This document shows, piece after piece, positions 8,501 through 19,514 of a stretch of 64,000 nucleotides of DNA (its first letter is position 1; every line of letters begins with the position of its first letter). This stretch comes from Megamerina dolium (lineage: Eukaryota > Arthropoda > Insecta > Diptera > Megamerinidae), in the NCBI GenBank assembly GCA_963854835.1, contig OY978528.1, forward strand, positions 54,536,508 to 54,600,507, in the 5' to 3' direction. The position numbers and the translations under genes were made by a program. The notes below the pieces were generated by a model. The model saw nothing but the letters and a program-made list of their open reading frames with translations. It made no database searches and had not been told where the DNA came from.

Positions 8501-10254
8501 GTAGTATAACTTTGAAATATGAACGATTTTATTGAAATATCCAAAGCTTTTTTTTTTCTATCTTTTTAAAGGAAAAAATATAAGAAAATAATATAGAGTA
8601 GAGGAATAATTTCAGTGACAATAATACACACACATGTTAGAGAGCACTTTCCATTTTCAATATCTTTTTGAACATCATCATAATGCGTAACAACTTATGC
8701 ATGCAATAAAAAACGTGTTCAGCATATATTTCGTATGTCTAGAAGGAATGCACTTCTCTTTTATATTCTCCATAATATGATATCACATCGTAACATTATA
8801 TGGTTAACACCCACACACCCACATACATATGCATGTACACATATAATATCAAGGATATGCTACCACTACGTACCATTGCTGTTATGTGTTATTAAGTTAA
8901 AATAGGAAAATAACAAAAACATGTATATAATCGTGTTTAGCTTATAAAGTCGAAAACTTGATTAGCATACGAAATATGTGCATACAATATGCGTCATATG
9001 CCAGTCTTATGTACTCGTATTTATTGTAATTGGAATAAACTGCAGTATGATGATGGTAGTGTAATTGTAATCGAGGTAGTAAAGTAAAAAGATATGATGA
9101 GCACTGAAAAGATGAAGGACAAATTAATTACAAAACAAAAAATTGATGTCATAAGATGTTAGCAATTGCCAAATACATGAAAAACGTCCCTTAGCCCTGT
9201 TCAAAATCTATTTGTACAGCACGACTGCAAAAGAAGATTTGCCTCTAAGTACTTTTGTGGTGTTAACCACAAAAAAAAAATGAGAACAGTAACATCAATA
9301 ACGACATAAAAATAGAAATCACACCCACTTATACAAATATAAATGTACATACACTCTTATACATATAAGTACACTTGCTCCAACAAGAAAACACAAACAT
9401 ATTCAAGGATTTCGACAAGCTTGCCAAGAGAGCCAAGAACTTAAAAACACATACAGCGCGCATTAGAGAAACTAAAACTAATGTTTACACTTTTGAGTAT
9501 CGTAGTTGGTTTGAAAAATGAAAATAGCAACTCATACAAGTATGTAGGGGAAGAATTCAGATCATAGGTAAGCATAAAAAGTACGGATGCACAAACATAT
9601 ATATACAATGTAGCATTTTAAGTGCACATATCGTTGTCGTCATCCTCATCGTCGTCGTCGTCAGTTGTCATGATAGTGTAATCTTAAAAAGTACACCAAA
9701 TTTTGTGTTAAATTTTACACATAAAGCTGCGACAGTACTTTCCATTTCATTTTATTGTGTGAAATACGCGCACGGCGTAATGAAAATGAGAATTTCCCTA
9801 AAAAAAAGAGATAAAAATATGTGAGATAGAGAAAGATTTTAAAGCAAAATATTTATATTGGGAAATTTTTTATTTAAGCCATCAACGAATCTATTACATG
9901 CAGCTTATTTATTTGAGTAGCATTCATTCTTTTGGTTTCAGATGACACCAACGACAACGACAACGACAATGTGTATAATGAATATGTATATCCATGGATG
10001 ATACACATAATAATGGCGAAAACTTGAAACATTGCCAAAAAGAAAGATTAAAAATATTTTTATTAGCAATTATGTGTATGCTTGTATTCGTATATGGTGA
10101 CATTTTCTTTCATATTTGTATTATTATTATTTATTTACATACTCGTAACATTGACATACTCATGCAATGGAAGTAACCTAGACAAAATGTGGTCATGTGA
10201 ACTCGTGCATAGTTCTTGATAAAAAATCACCTTACAGCCAGCTAAGGTCGACCA
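8501..10254. other. AT-rich non-coding stretch with small microsatellites
   Basis: No gene was recognised. It contains a GTC/ATC trinucleotide run near 9640-9670 and a GAC/CAACGA run near 9950-9968. Confidence 0.6.
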
Positions 10255-10260
10255 AATTAT

Positions 10261-10343
<83 letters not shown>

Positions 10344-10356
10344 CATATATATATAC

Positions 10357-10443
<87 letters not shown>
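10255..10443. repeat. TA microsatellite
   Basis: (TA)n with ATAC interruptions, about 190 bp. It is split by the maT-like mariner and resumes at 11874-11891. Confidence 0.97.
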
Positions 10444-10444
<1 letters not shown>

Positions 10445-10606
10445 GCGGTGTCCAATAAGTTTTAATAAATATGTTTTCCGTTAATTTTAAATAACAGAAA
10501 GTAGGCGTATGTTTTTATTTTGACATATATGAAATCCCGCTAGATTTCTGAGCAGCGTGTCATAGAATTCATTTCATTTCAGCTGTAGTTGAGTTAAATA
10601 AAAACG

Positions 10607-11626
10607 ATGAAGAACGTGCGCGAAGTAATTATTAATCATTTTTTGCGAGGCATAAAGCCATATGCAATTTTCAAATCATTGAAACAAGGTGGAATCAAGT
10701 GCGATTTTGTTTATAAGACCATAAAACGATTTAAGGAAACTGGGTCTACTGAAAATCGACCGAAAAGTGGCCGTCCACGCACTGCCCGGACGAAGAGCAA
10801 TATCAAAATTGTAAAAGAGCAAATTCGACGAAAAAGGTGCCGCTCCGTGAGAAAAATCGCTGCCTCTTTAAAAATAAGCAAGTCATCTGCTCATTTGCTT
10901 TTAAAAAAAGATGTTGGACTTAAGCCGTACAAAAAACAAAAAATTCACGGCGTTTCCATTTCTTCGAAGGACAAGAGAGCTGAAAGAGTCAGCAGTATTC
11001 AGGCTTGGCACGGTGGCGACGAGTTCGTATTTTCTGATGAAAAACTTTTCGTGTTGCAGCAATCGCATAATGCACAGAACGACCGAGTATGGGCTGTTTC
11101 ATTGGAGGATGTTCCTGAATCAGAATTATTTGTCCCCAGATATCAGAGTGTTCTCTCGATCATGGTTTGTGGCGGATTTTGCAAGAGGGGTAAATTGCCG
11201 CTTGTTTTTATTGAAAAAGGGGTCAAAGTAAATGCTGTGTACTACAAAGAGTACGTTTTGAAGTCAGTAGTCCTCCCTGCTTGCAAACACTTGTTTGGTG
11301 ACGACTACTATTGTTTTCAACAAGACGGAGCGCCATCACATACTGCAAAAATTTTTCAAGACTGGTGCGAAGAGAATTTGGCTGATTTTTTGAGGAAGGA
11401 TGAGTGGCCACCAAGCAGCCCTGATCTTAATCCTATGTATCCTAATATAACAGCAAAGCTCAACGACTATAAAATAAGAAATTTGGGGCAGCTACGTAAA
11501 ACTTTACAAAAGATATGGGAGGAAATGCCCATGAATCATGTACGTGCCGCATGCGACTCTTTTGAAAAGAGATTGGGCTTAGTAAAAAAAGCAAAGGGGA
11601 TCGTAATAAATAAAAACCTTTTATAA
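10607..11626 (+). CDS. maT-like mariner transposase, probably inactive
   Basis: This 339-residue frame would bind the terminal repeats and cut and paste the element at TA. Residues 1-110 hold two helix-turn-helix-like DNA-binding parts with a GRPRTAR linker near 55-61. The first catalytic Asp is D144 in SDEKLF and the second is D240 in FQQDGAPSHTA. The third Asp is expected at position 278, as in the usual NP-x-D-Y motif of this DD37D family. The sequence instead reads SPDLNPMYPN, with Tyr at that position. The following DYxxW-type block is also lost, so a small in-frame deletion or rearrangement is likely. The linker before D144 looks shorter than usual. The frame remains open, but catalysis is doubtful. 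Confidence 0.9.
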   Translation: MKNVREVIINHFLRGIKPYAIFKSLKQGGIKCDFVYKTIKRFKETGSTENRPKSGRPRTARTKSNIKIVKEQIRRKRCRSVRKIAASLKISKSSAHLLLKKDVGLKPYKKQKIHGVSISSKDKRAERVSSIQAWHGGDEFVFSDEKLFVLQQSHNAQNDRVWAVSLEDVPESELFVPRYQSVLSIMVCGGFCKRGKLPLVFIEKGVKVNAVYYKEYVLKSVVLPACKHLFGDDYYCFQQDGAPSHTAKIFQDWCEENLADFLRKDEWPPSSPDLNPMYPNITAKLNDYKIRNLGQLRKTLQKIWEEMPMNHVRAACDSFEKRLGLVKKAKGIVINKNLL

Positions 11627-11650
11627 TTTTTCAAAATGTATAAGACAACT

Positions 11651-11775
11651 AAAATAAGTAGGTCCCTTCTAATACTGTCCAAATTTAAGACGCACAACAG
11701 TAATGGAAGAGAAGCTCGGCCAATGAGCCCTTTGGGGCTTTAAGTGCCACATATTTATTTATTTATTTTATTTTT
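11651..11775 (+). mobile_element. SINE copy 3, 3' tail only, with 12-bp target duplication
   Basis: Only the last 100 bp of the SINE plus a TATTT-rich tail are present. It is flanked by TATAAGACAACT at 11639-11650 and again at 11776-11787. Severe 5' truncation with a 12-bp duplication is the signature of LINE-driven insertion. It postdates the host mariner. Confidence 0.88.
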
Positions 11776-11929
11776 TATAAGACAACTCATTTGAATAAAA
11801 TTTTTCCATTCATTTTGTCAACTTGCCTTAATATAGCGAAAAACATTTTTATTAAAACTTATTGGACACCGTGTATATATATATATATATAAAGTTTGCT
11901 CGAAGATCCATCTTTTTATTTTATTTCCA

Positions 11930-13170
11930 CTACTTTGTATGTAAGCTACATTAAGAAGTAGGCGTGGCTCATCAGTTTATAGAGGAACAATTTTGGCAAA
12001 TCTACACCCGAAATAAGTTATGAGGGTTTTAAAGGGGATACTTTAAAGGAGATTTTTAAGATAATTCCGAGGCTTAGTATGTGAGATATATAAAAAGTGG
12101 GCGTGGCTTGTCTCTTTCTTGTAAAACTAATTAACTTTCCAATATTAATTCACACTTTAAATTTAGTTGTCCACCGCTGAATAGTTTGTAAGTTATGGAG
12201 GTAAAATTTTTTTTTTAATATCAGCTACTTTTATGGGAGCCCCAGTAAGAAGTGGCCGTGGCACACTGATATTTTGCTAGATTATTTCCGACTACCATAT
12301 TAATCCAAATGTTAATTATGGTTATACCAGACGGAAGATTGCAGAAGTTACAGCTATTTCAATTTAAAAGAAATTCATTCGTTTTGTATGAGGACTACTA
12401 TAAACAATGGGCGTGGCGTGCCCATTTGCTGTGATTCTAGTTGCTCTCACAATACTAATCCACACCATAAATCTTGTTGTTAAACGCTATATAGTTTATA
12501 AGTTATGGCGGTTAAAATTTTTGTTTAATTTAATTTAATTTGTTTGTATAGGAGCCATATAAAGAAGTGGCGTGGATTTCTGATTTCATGTCAGCTTATT
12601 TCCGACTACCATATTAATCTAAGTGTCAAATATGGTTCTCTTAGACAGAAGATTGCCGAAATTACAGCGGTTGCAATTTAAGAGAAGTGCAGACACTTTG
12701 TAAGGGAGCTACTAAAAAAAATAGGCGTGGTTTGCCCATTTCTGGCAAGATTATGTAGCAGCGTCATGTGAATCTACATGTCAAATATTGTTGTCCCAGA
12801 TGGTATATTAAGTGAGATATAGCAAGTTAAAGATTTTGAAAATTTCGAGATTAGTCCCTTTGAATGCTCGGTGTGGGCGTGGTATCTGACCGATCATGCC
12901 CAATATCAATCCCCTCCGTACCCTTGGATCATAGATTACTTATGCCAAATTTCGTTGAAATAGCTCAATAATTGCTCAAGTTATCGTGCGAACCAGCCAG
13001 GTGACGGACAGACGCACGGACGAACGGACATCGTTAAATCGAACATATTAGTGATGCTGATCACGAATATATATAGTTTTCTATATCCCCGGAGATTCCT
13101 TCAAGTGCTTACAAACATATGACCGAAATGAATATATCTTGCATATTACAATATGCAGGGTATAAATATA
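11930..13170. repeat. Degenerate tandem array with GGGCGTGGC modules
   Basis: GGCGTGGC-like boxes recur at about 11960, 12100, 12250, 12410, 12570, 12725 and 12880. The core is about 2.3 diverged units of some 315 bp (12085-12403, 12404-12712, then partial), sharing CCGACTACCATATTAATC and GTAAGTTATGG-type blocks. The right end (12980-13170) has a GACGGACAGACGCACGGACG-type block and ends CAGGGTATAA. Such GGGCGTGGC repeats are common dispersed repeats in fly genomes. No coding frame is seen. Confidence 0.7.
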
Positions 13171-14033
13171 TGTTGACAATTTTTGTGTTCAGAACGCAGC
13201 AATTTTCGTATACTGGCTGACATCAAATCCAATATCTTGCTTGCTCAGACATGATTAGTCAGATCTTTGTTCGGTCAACACCAATATCTTCAATATCATA
13301 ATTTATTAGCCTATGTAAGATTCGTAAAGTGGACGTAAAACTTGGCCTCGGTTGTTCGAAACTCTTACTATAAGAGTTGTTTTATACTTATACATACAAA
13401 ATGTAGATTGCTGTGTCAACTAACCAACAATATACATATATACATCATATATATGTATTATATGAACAAAGTCCTTTGAGCCTTTGAATATTGCAACCAC
13501 AGTCTCTTGTATACTCAAAAACATGTAGGAACACACTCAAACAAAAGTAGCAACAAACAAACAGACAAAGAAGTAAAAAAAATCAAAACAAAACATGAGA
13601 GAAATGGATATCCAACAAGTCTAAGTTCAAATACAATACAACCATCATAACACCATTACAGGTTTACCCAGTGAACAGAATTCTGAGCGTAGCTAAATAG
13701 CAATTTTAAGAGTACCTTAAAAGTCCTAACGAAGTAAGTAACTAAATAATAATGTTTTAAGATTTCTAAATGTAGAAATCTCTATAATAAAATAATAATA
13801 ACTTTTTTGCACACACTAGAGGAAGAAAGGAATCTGAATAGTGAATTTTGTGGGTTTTTGAAAAGTAGTCGGATTCTTTGTCTTTGGGTTACTTATACTT
13901 TATAATAAGAAAAAAGTATATTTTTATACTCTGTAACGGTGGTTTCATTTTCGTTGTTTTACCAAATGTAAACATTTATGTAAAATACTTATTCTTTGCG
14001 AAATATTTTACAAAATGTTATTACCTTTGATCC
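13171..14033. other. AT-rich non-coding stretch
   Basis: No gene was recognised. It holds short TA repeats (about 13430-13460) and A-rich runs (13570-13590). Confidence 0.55.
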
Positions 14034-15030
14034 AATTAGGTTAGGTTAGGTTAGAGCGGCCACCCTCTCTGATGAGAGAGCGAACATAGGCCATATTTAA
14101 GCCCGTTGTGATACCGCCACGCGGATTAGCCTGCTACCTAGTTACTCGCTGAACCACCCGGAATATTGAATGAATTTTAGGAGATTGACAATGTCAATCC
14201 GGGATAATTAAGCTAGGTCACTCAGCTGGTAGTGTCCTAGAATGTTTTTGCGATTTTTACTTAAAACAGGGCAGGTACATAGTAGATGTGAGATAGTTTC
14301 AAGTTCCTCCTCATCTCTGCAGCTTCTGCAGAAGTCATGAGCGATGTTGCCCAAACCTAATCTCACAGCGTAAAGACCTATGAGGCAGTGACCAGTGACC
14401 ACTCTCACGTAAATCGAGATGTATACCCTATTAAGATCACCAAGTTTGCGTGAACGTTTCTTGCTGAGTAGGGGCCACAGCAATTTCGCCGTCCTACAGG
14501 TGGGTGTATCCGTCCATCTTTTCTGGAAGACGTTAGCGTTGATAACCTCCAAATTATGCTTACATGTAGCTATGGGGTTCCCTAACGGAGCATTCTCATG
14601 GGTTAGAGATTCTTTTATACCCTGTCTTGCAAGCTCATCTATGCATTGCATTTTCCTCGTATACCCTTGTGTCCGGGTACCCAGCACTGGAGAATATTGT
14701 GCTGATCAGCCATCTCGTTAAGAGATTTGCGGCAGTCAGAAATGGTTTTTGATTTCACGAGAAATAAGTCCAGAGCCTTAATTGCAGCTTGGCTATCACT
14801 CAAGATGCAAATGTCTCTGGGGGAGACAATGGTCTGTTTAATTCAAGTATGTTCAGTGTGAATCACTTTAACATCTGCCTGAAACACGCTACAGTGGTCA
14901 ACCAGGCGGAAAAAAATATTTAGGTTGAATGATTCGGAATACACACCTGCTCCCACCCTTCCATCAAGCTTAAAGAAGGAGGTTAGGAATTTCCTCTCAA
15001 AGGCGTATGTAGGCTTGATATTATCAAGTG
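14034..15030 (-). mobile_element. LINE 3' fragment (RNase H-bearing clade, I/Loa-like)
   Basis: The minus strand encodes the C-terminal RNase H region of a LINE and then a 3' UTR. The element ends at (TAACC)3-type sequence, seen on the plus strand as TTAGGTTAGGTTAGGTTAG at 14037-14055. A second copy of the same 3' end lies at 31646-31722. The 5' part is missing. Confidence 0.82.
14208..14990 (-). pseudogene. LINE RNase H / C-terminal domain, broken
   Basis: Translation in shifting frames gives RNase H landmarks in order: LDGRVGAGVYSES near 14940 (the preceding TDGS-type catalytic Asp block reads TSFF), a QADVKVI block near 14850 with Asp instead of the usual Glu, ILSDSQAAIKAL near 14790, and CWVPGHKGIRG near 14690. 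The C-terminal part is open from 14687 to 14208 (159 residues). It includes VRVVTGHCLIGLYAVRLGL and a zinc-like C-x2-C...H...C tail (FCRSCRDEEE...HLLCTCP), typical of I/Loa/R1-type LINEs. Frameshifts and an internal stop make it non-functional. Confidence 0.8.
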
Positions 15031-16109
15031 AAGTTTCAACATTAAAATTATCCAGTATGCTTGCATGTCCGAAGGACTTTTTCCCAATTACAATAATATA
15101 TTCGTAATATTGATTAGCAATTGATATAAGTTTTAATAACTTCCAAATAATATAGATCCTTTACCTTAAAAACTCCGCAAAAAAACTTTTCTGGGTCATA
15201 GCACCATATTAATCGTAAAACCAACTCATCTCATCTCATCTTTAGGAGCGCTCCAAATATAGTTTGCTGGGATACAACGATTACTTCAACAACAACAACC
15301 ACAACAACAACAACTACTACTACTACTACCACTGTTAAGTCAATAAATGTGTTGACCTGCTTTTAGTAGTGATGATTCTGAAAAACGAACAACAAGAACA
15401 AATTTGTGGTCGTTGTTGCTGGTGTTGGCTTTACTTTCGTCTTTATGTATATTGTTATAGTTGATACATATGGCCTTTATACATACATAAATATGTATTA
15501 TATGTTGACTAAAAATTGCATGATAGTTAAGAACGGCTACAACAAAAATGAAACTTTTAATTTTAACTAATAAGTACACAACAAACATTTGAATATCTAA
15601 ATAATTTTGAGTTTTAAAAAATATCTCTTTTCAGAGACGAAGCGACGTATATTTAAAACATTTGTAAACCGCAAACCTTGAAATGATTAATTAAACTTTT
15701 TTTAGTCTCTTGTTTCTATTTAAGAAGTAATTAGAAACCTTTTAAAAATTATACATAATTTGAGCACTTTCAGGTTGACTAGTCGGATTATGCATACATA
15801 GCCAATGTTTATTTATGTAAGCTTTCATGTGTGGCTACATACTATATGAATATAGAAAGCATCATCTGCAATGGCATGATATTTAAAATGTCTAACCACA
15901 AATGGAATACTCGTAATTATGAACTTTTATTTTAAGTGAAATAGGAGTTTCTAATATTTTATGCTTGGTATGATGGTGTAATATTACCTGGTCAAAATTA
16001 TATTTCTACAACTACTTCTATTATTCCGCTGCAAGAAACACTGTAAAGTGATATTAAAGAAAAATAATTTCCTCAGAATTATTTGCTTGGATTGACCATT
16101 TTTATTGTG
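15031..16109. other. AT-rich non-coding stretch with CAA/CTA microsatellite
   Basis: A (CAA)n(CTA)n microsatellite lies at about 15287-15331. Nothing else was recognised. Confidence 0.6.
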
Positions 16110-16540
16110 TTTTAAATCTACCCGTTCTTCGAAGAAATCGGAGTAGGTCCTTTGGTGCTAAAGACCCAAGAGTTTCGGCTCTCATCACGTCAGTGCCAAA
16201 GACCTCAAATCGAATACGAGCGAAAGCAGGACAGATATATTTTTCATATTTTTCTTAACAGGCTGGGCAAAGTGCACTGCCTCCTAGTCCTACCTTTTCC
16301 ATGCGCTTTTCTCATAGAAAGTGGCCTGTTACCAAGCCGGCTAACATTCTGCAATCACCTCTACCTAGAGATAGAAGGAAATGCGACCATTTACCCGATA
16401 TGTTAGGTAACATGGATTTCGTCCATCTGCAGCCTCTCTCTGCCTGCCAGGCCGACTTATGGCAAAGAAAAGTTGATTTCCGTCAGTTTCCACGAAGACT
16501 CCAGAACCAGAACCTTCTTTCAGCTATCAGTTTCTTTGAA
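16110..16540 (-). pseudogene. LINE C-terminal (RNase H end) fragment, second family
   Basis: The minus strand gives a GDCRMLAGLVTGHF block (about 16360), then VGLGGSALCPAC (16275), then in another frame CPAFARIRFEVFGTDV (about 16230-16180) and a C-terminus ending FLRRTGRFKTQ-stop near 16110. This is the usual end of a jockey/Loa-type LINE ORF2. A deletion or frameshift falls around 16250, between the two cysteine blocks. 5' parts are absent. Confidence 0.72.
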
Positions 16541-16779
16541 TAAGGTTCTTGGTTCAAACTTTCAAAAATTTTTAATTTTCGAACATCTTGCTAATATTTT
16601 TTTGGCAATAAATATCTCTACTGTCAAAATAAAGAGCTTTCACATAAAACTTTCAGCACATAAAAAAATCAATTTATTACATTATTTAAATTTCATTTTC
16701 AGCTTTATAATAAGACTCGGAACAAAACAATATTACAAATGTTTGTAAGTCACAATCAGATAATGAGTATGACATTCTA
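16541..16779. other. AT-rich non-coding spacer
   Basis: No element was recognised between the two LINE fragments. Confidence 0.5.
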
Positions 16780-16944
16780 TTAATGTTCCTCAACAAAGTA
16801 CTTGGGTATTCACTTCGACAGAAGGCTGACCTGAAACAATCACATAGAGGCAAAGAAAACTCAGATAAAGCTTAAAATTAATCAGTTATGGTGGCTGTTA
16901 CACAAAAGCTCAAAGTTGAATCTCTAATACAAAGTGCTATTATA

Positions 16945-18108
16945 TTGGGTGATCCAAGTAGACATACTTTTTTGAATAGCCTTTTTTTGACAGATCACGT
17001 GTGAGTCGTGCCATGCTGTCATGTTATTTTTGTTTAGTATTGTTTGGCATTTCATCATGGAAAGACAACGTTTACAAATCGTTCAACTTTATTCCGAAAA
17101 TTCACATTCTGTGAGGAATGTGTTCCGTGCACTTCGCTCAACTTATGGTCAACATAATCGGCCTACTGAGCGTACTATTCGCAACACCATCACCCATCTT
17201 GAGACCCAGCATTCATTATTGGAAAATATTCGACCGAATAGACCACGTCCAGCACGCAGTGAAGAAAATATAGCGGCCGTAGCTCACAGCAGCTCGAACT
17301 GACGTATGAAACGACTTGGCGCATTTTACATCGAGATCTTAAAATGAAAGCGTACAAAATACAGCTTTTGCAGGAACTGAAGCCGCCGGACCTTCCCAAG
17401 CGACATCGCTTCGCTCTATGGGGTCTTGAAAAGTTCCAAGAAGATCCGACGTTTTCGAGCCAAATTTTGTTCAGCAATGAGGCCCATTTCTGGCTCAATG
17501 GGTATGTAAACAAGTAAAATTGCCGCATTTGGGACGAAGAGCAACCTGAAGAGATTCAACAGCTGCCACTTCATTCAGAAAAAAGGGCCGGTGGAATCAT
17601 CGGTCCATATTTCTTCAAAAATGATGCCGGTGAGAACGTAACCGTCAATAGCGACCGTCATCGTGCCATGATATCCGACTATTTGATGCCTGAAATTGAA
17701 GCTCGTGATCTCGGCGACATTTGGTTTCAATGGACTTATTGAGAGAACACTTCGGTGAGCAGATAATTTCACGTTTTGGGCCGGTCGATTGGCCACCAAG
17801 ATCGTGTGATATCACACCGTTAGACTTTTTCTTGTGGGGATATGTAAAGTCTAAAGTTTATGCGGACAAACCCGCTTCGATTCAGACCTTGGAGCAAAAC
17901 ATCACGCGTGTCATTCGCCAGTTACCAGTCAAAATGCTCGAACGAGTCATCGAAAATTGGACTCAACGGATGGACCATCTGAGACGTAGCCGCGGCCAAC
18001 ATTTGAAAGACATAATCTTCAAAAAATAAATGGCAAAGAATGTTTTTTCAAATGATAATAAACATTCCCCAATTCAAAAAGTAGGGAACCTCGAAATGGA
18101 TCACGCTT
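16945..18108 (+). mobile_element. Rosa-like (DD41D) mariner, copy 1
   Basis: About 1164 bp inserted in the jockey LINE at TATA (16941-16944 and 18109-18112). The imperfect inverted repeats share GTGATCCA and TACTTTTTTGAAT-like blocks. It contains a damaged transposase. Confidence 0.8.
17057..18029 (+). pseudogene. Rosa-like mariner transposase, decayed
   Basis: The probable start is the ATG at 17057 (MERQRLQIVQLYSEN). The helix-turn-helix N-terminus breaks near 17300. A second frame gives TTWRILHRDLKMKAYKIQLLQELKP and LFSNEAHFWLNGYV, where the first catalytic Asp (normally FSDEAHF) is Asn. The segment carrying the second Asp (QQDGATCHT-type) is deleted near 17730. The C-terminus is open from 17721 to 18029 with VDWPPRSCDITPLDFFLWG, retaining the third Asp. 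In intact relatives the second-to-third spacing is 41, hence DD41D. It is inactive. Confidence 0.82.
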
Positions 18109-18430
18109 TATAAAGCAATCCTGAAGCCAATCTGGACTTATGGTATTCAGTTATGGGGCACCGCATCTCCCTCAAATATCGAAAAATTGCAGCGAATGCA
18201 ATCCAAGTGCCTGCAAATTATTGTAAACGCGCCTTGGTACGTTAACATTCATCGTAATTTGAATGTACCCACAATTTCTGAGCAAGTTGCAAAATCCTGC
18301 AGAAGCTACTTTCAAAAGTTAAACAACCATCCGAATCCTCTTGCTAGGCAATTGTTGCTAAGCACGGGGAATCGACGATTAAAATGAAGACACATTGAAT
18401 ACACTGTGAAATTGCTAAACCTTGCAACTC

Positions 18431-19173
18431 AACAATTTGTGATGGAACATAGGGAATATCACATAATTTTAAGTTAGTTATAAGATTTGAATACAAATTA
18501 TGAGTTTGTCGGAATAGTAGAAAGATTCAATAAATTCATAGTATTAAAAAAAAATGTTCGGAAAGAGAAATCCAACCGAAGAAATTTCAATATTTTTTTA
18601 ACCAACTCTATTTCGATTCCTTTTATATAGATATATACTATTTTACTAGGTATTACTCTTGTGGCTTTGTATACTCTACTCAAGTACTACTCAACTCAAT
18701 CAAAATAATAATGGGAAACATGCATGCAAAAGGAAAATTCATTAAAAACCCCAAAATAAAGTCATGAAAATAACAATAACAGCATCATCCTCCATTTAGT
18801 AGTAGTAGTACTCTTATATATAAAGCATTAAATAAAGATGATTTGAAGAAATTCAGTTTCGTCAATAAGTCAATCGGCTTCAATAGACTTTAAGCTAGTA
18901 CAAATACAGTTGTTGTTGTTACTTTAATCGTTAGTTACTTTGATACAAGTTTATGTAGTACTCGTTATACAAAAGGATACAGAATTTATATGAGAGTAAT
19001 TTATGCAAACATACATATACGATACATTACTTGTACGAGTATATATAGTAAATTGTTAGTTTCGACGAAAAATACAATTAACAAAAATCCGTTTATCTAA
19101 AAAAACAAAAGACCATTATGAGGAAAATAAATTAAGCTATATTACAGAATATCAACTTTAATAGAAAGAGATA
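18431..19173. other. AT-rich non-coding stretch
   Basis: No gene or element was recognised. There is an AGT run near 18800. Confidence 0.55.
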
Positions 19174-19512
19174 CATTCTGTCAAATAAGTATCCGGAAAT
19201 TCTCATTTTTAATTTTCACTCTGAGGAAATTTAAAAAAAAAAATTTTCCCAGGTTGGCACAACTGTCAGCCACTATTCTGTGAATTTTTATTGCTAAGTG
19301 TCATTTAGTTTGGTTACGGCGTCATTAGGAACAAGTCAACCTTTTGTGTGCGTTGCGATTTTTACTATGGATAAAATATGGATTTATACCAATCGTAAAC
19401 TTGAGTTTTCGACATGGTTGAATCACCAATTGTTTTTTTCAACATTTCCAACGTTTTGGCACAAGAAATTTCGTTTCGTTTGAGAATTTCCGGGTACTTA
19501 TTTGACAGAATG
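19174..19512. mobile_element. MITE, 339 bp, Tc1/mariner-type
   Basis: Inverted repeats of about 31 bp begin CATTCTGTCAAATAAGTA on each side with one or two differences. TA flanks both ends (19172-19173, 19513-19514). There is no transposase. A short frame MDKIWIYTNRKLEF inside may be a relic. Confidence 0.85.
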
Positions 19513-19514
19513 TA

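Larger units (their letters stand above)
10444..11873 (+). mobile_element. maT-like (DD37D) Tc1/mariner element, 1430 bp
   Basis: Terminal inverted repeats begin CGCGGTGTCCAATAAG on the left and CACGGTGTCCAATAAG on the right (reverse complement). The similarity runs about 30 bp, and TA lies on both sides (10442-10443, 11874-11875). It encloses one transposase frame (10607-11626). A truncated SINE has inserted behind the transposase with its own 12-bp duplication. The element sits in a TA microsatellite. Confidence 0.93.
16780..18430 (+). mobile_element. Jockey-type LINE ORF2 C-terminal fragment split by a mariner
   Basis: The left part (16780-16944) reads KYLGIHFDRRLT...LWWLLHKSSKL. The right part (18109-18430) continues AILKPIWTYGIQLWGTAS and a long C-terminus to about 18430 (LQRMQSKCLQIIVNAPWYV). 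This is the region after the RT domain of jockey LINEs. The two halves match adjacent parts of the jockey fragment at 28700-29000, so they are one element interrupted at 16945-18108. RT core and 5' end are missing. Confidence 0.82.

Noticed and set aside
10197..10484. Ile/Tyr repeat frames on both strands (also 1522-1763 and 40790-41247)
   Set aside because: They are translations of TA microsatellites and have no other protein character.
14037..14055. TTAGG repeats as telomere or interstitial telomere
   Set aside because: Only four units, at the exact 3' end of a LINE, and repeated at a second copy of that LINE.
16152..16543. Plus-strand proteins of 80-84 residues
   Set aside because: The minus strand codes recognisable LINE C-terminal sequence here; the plus frames are shadows.
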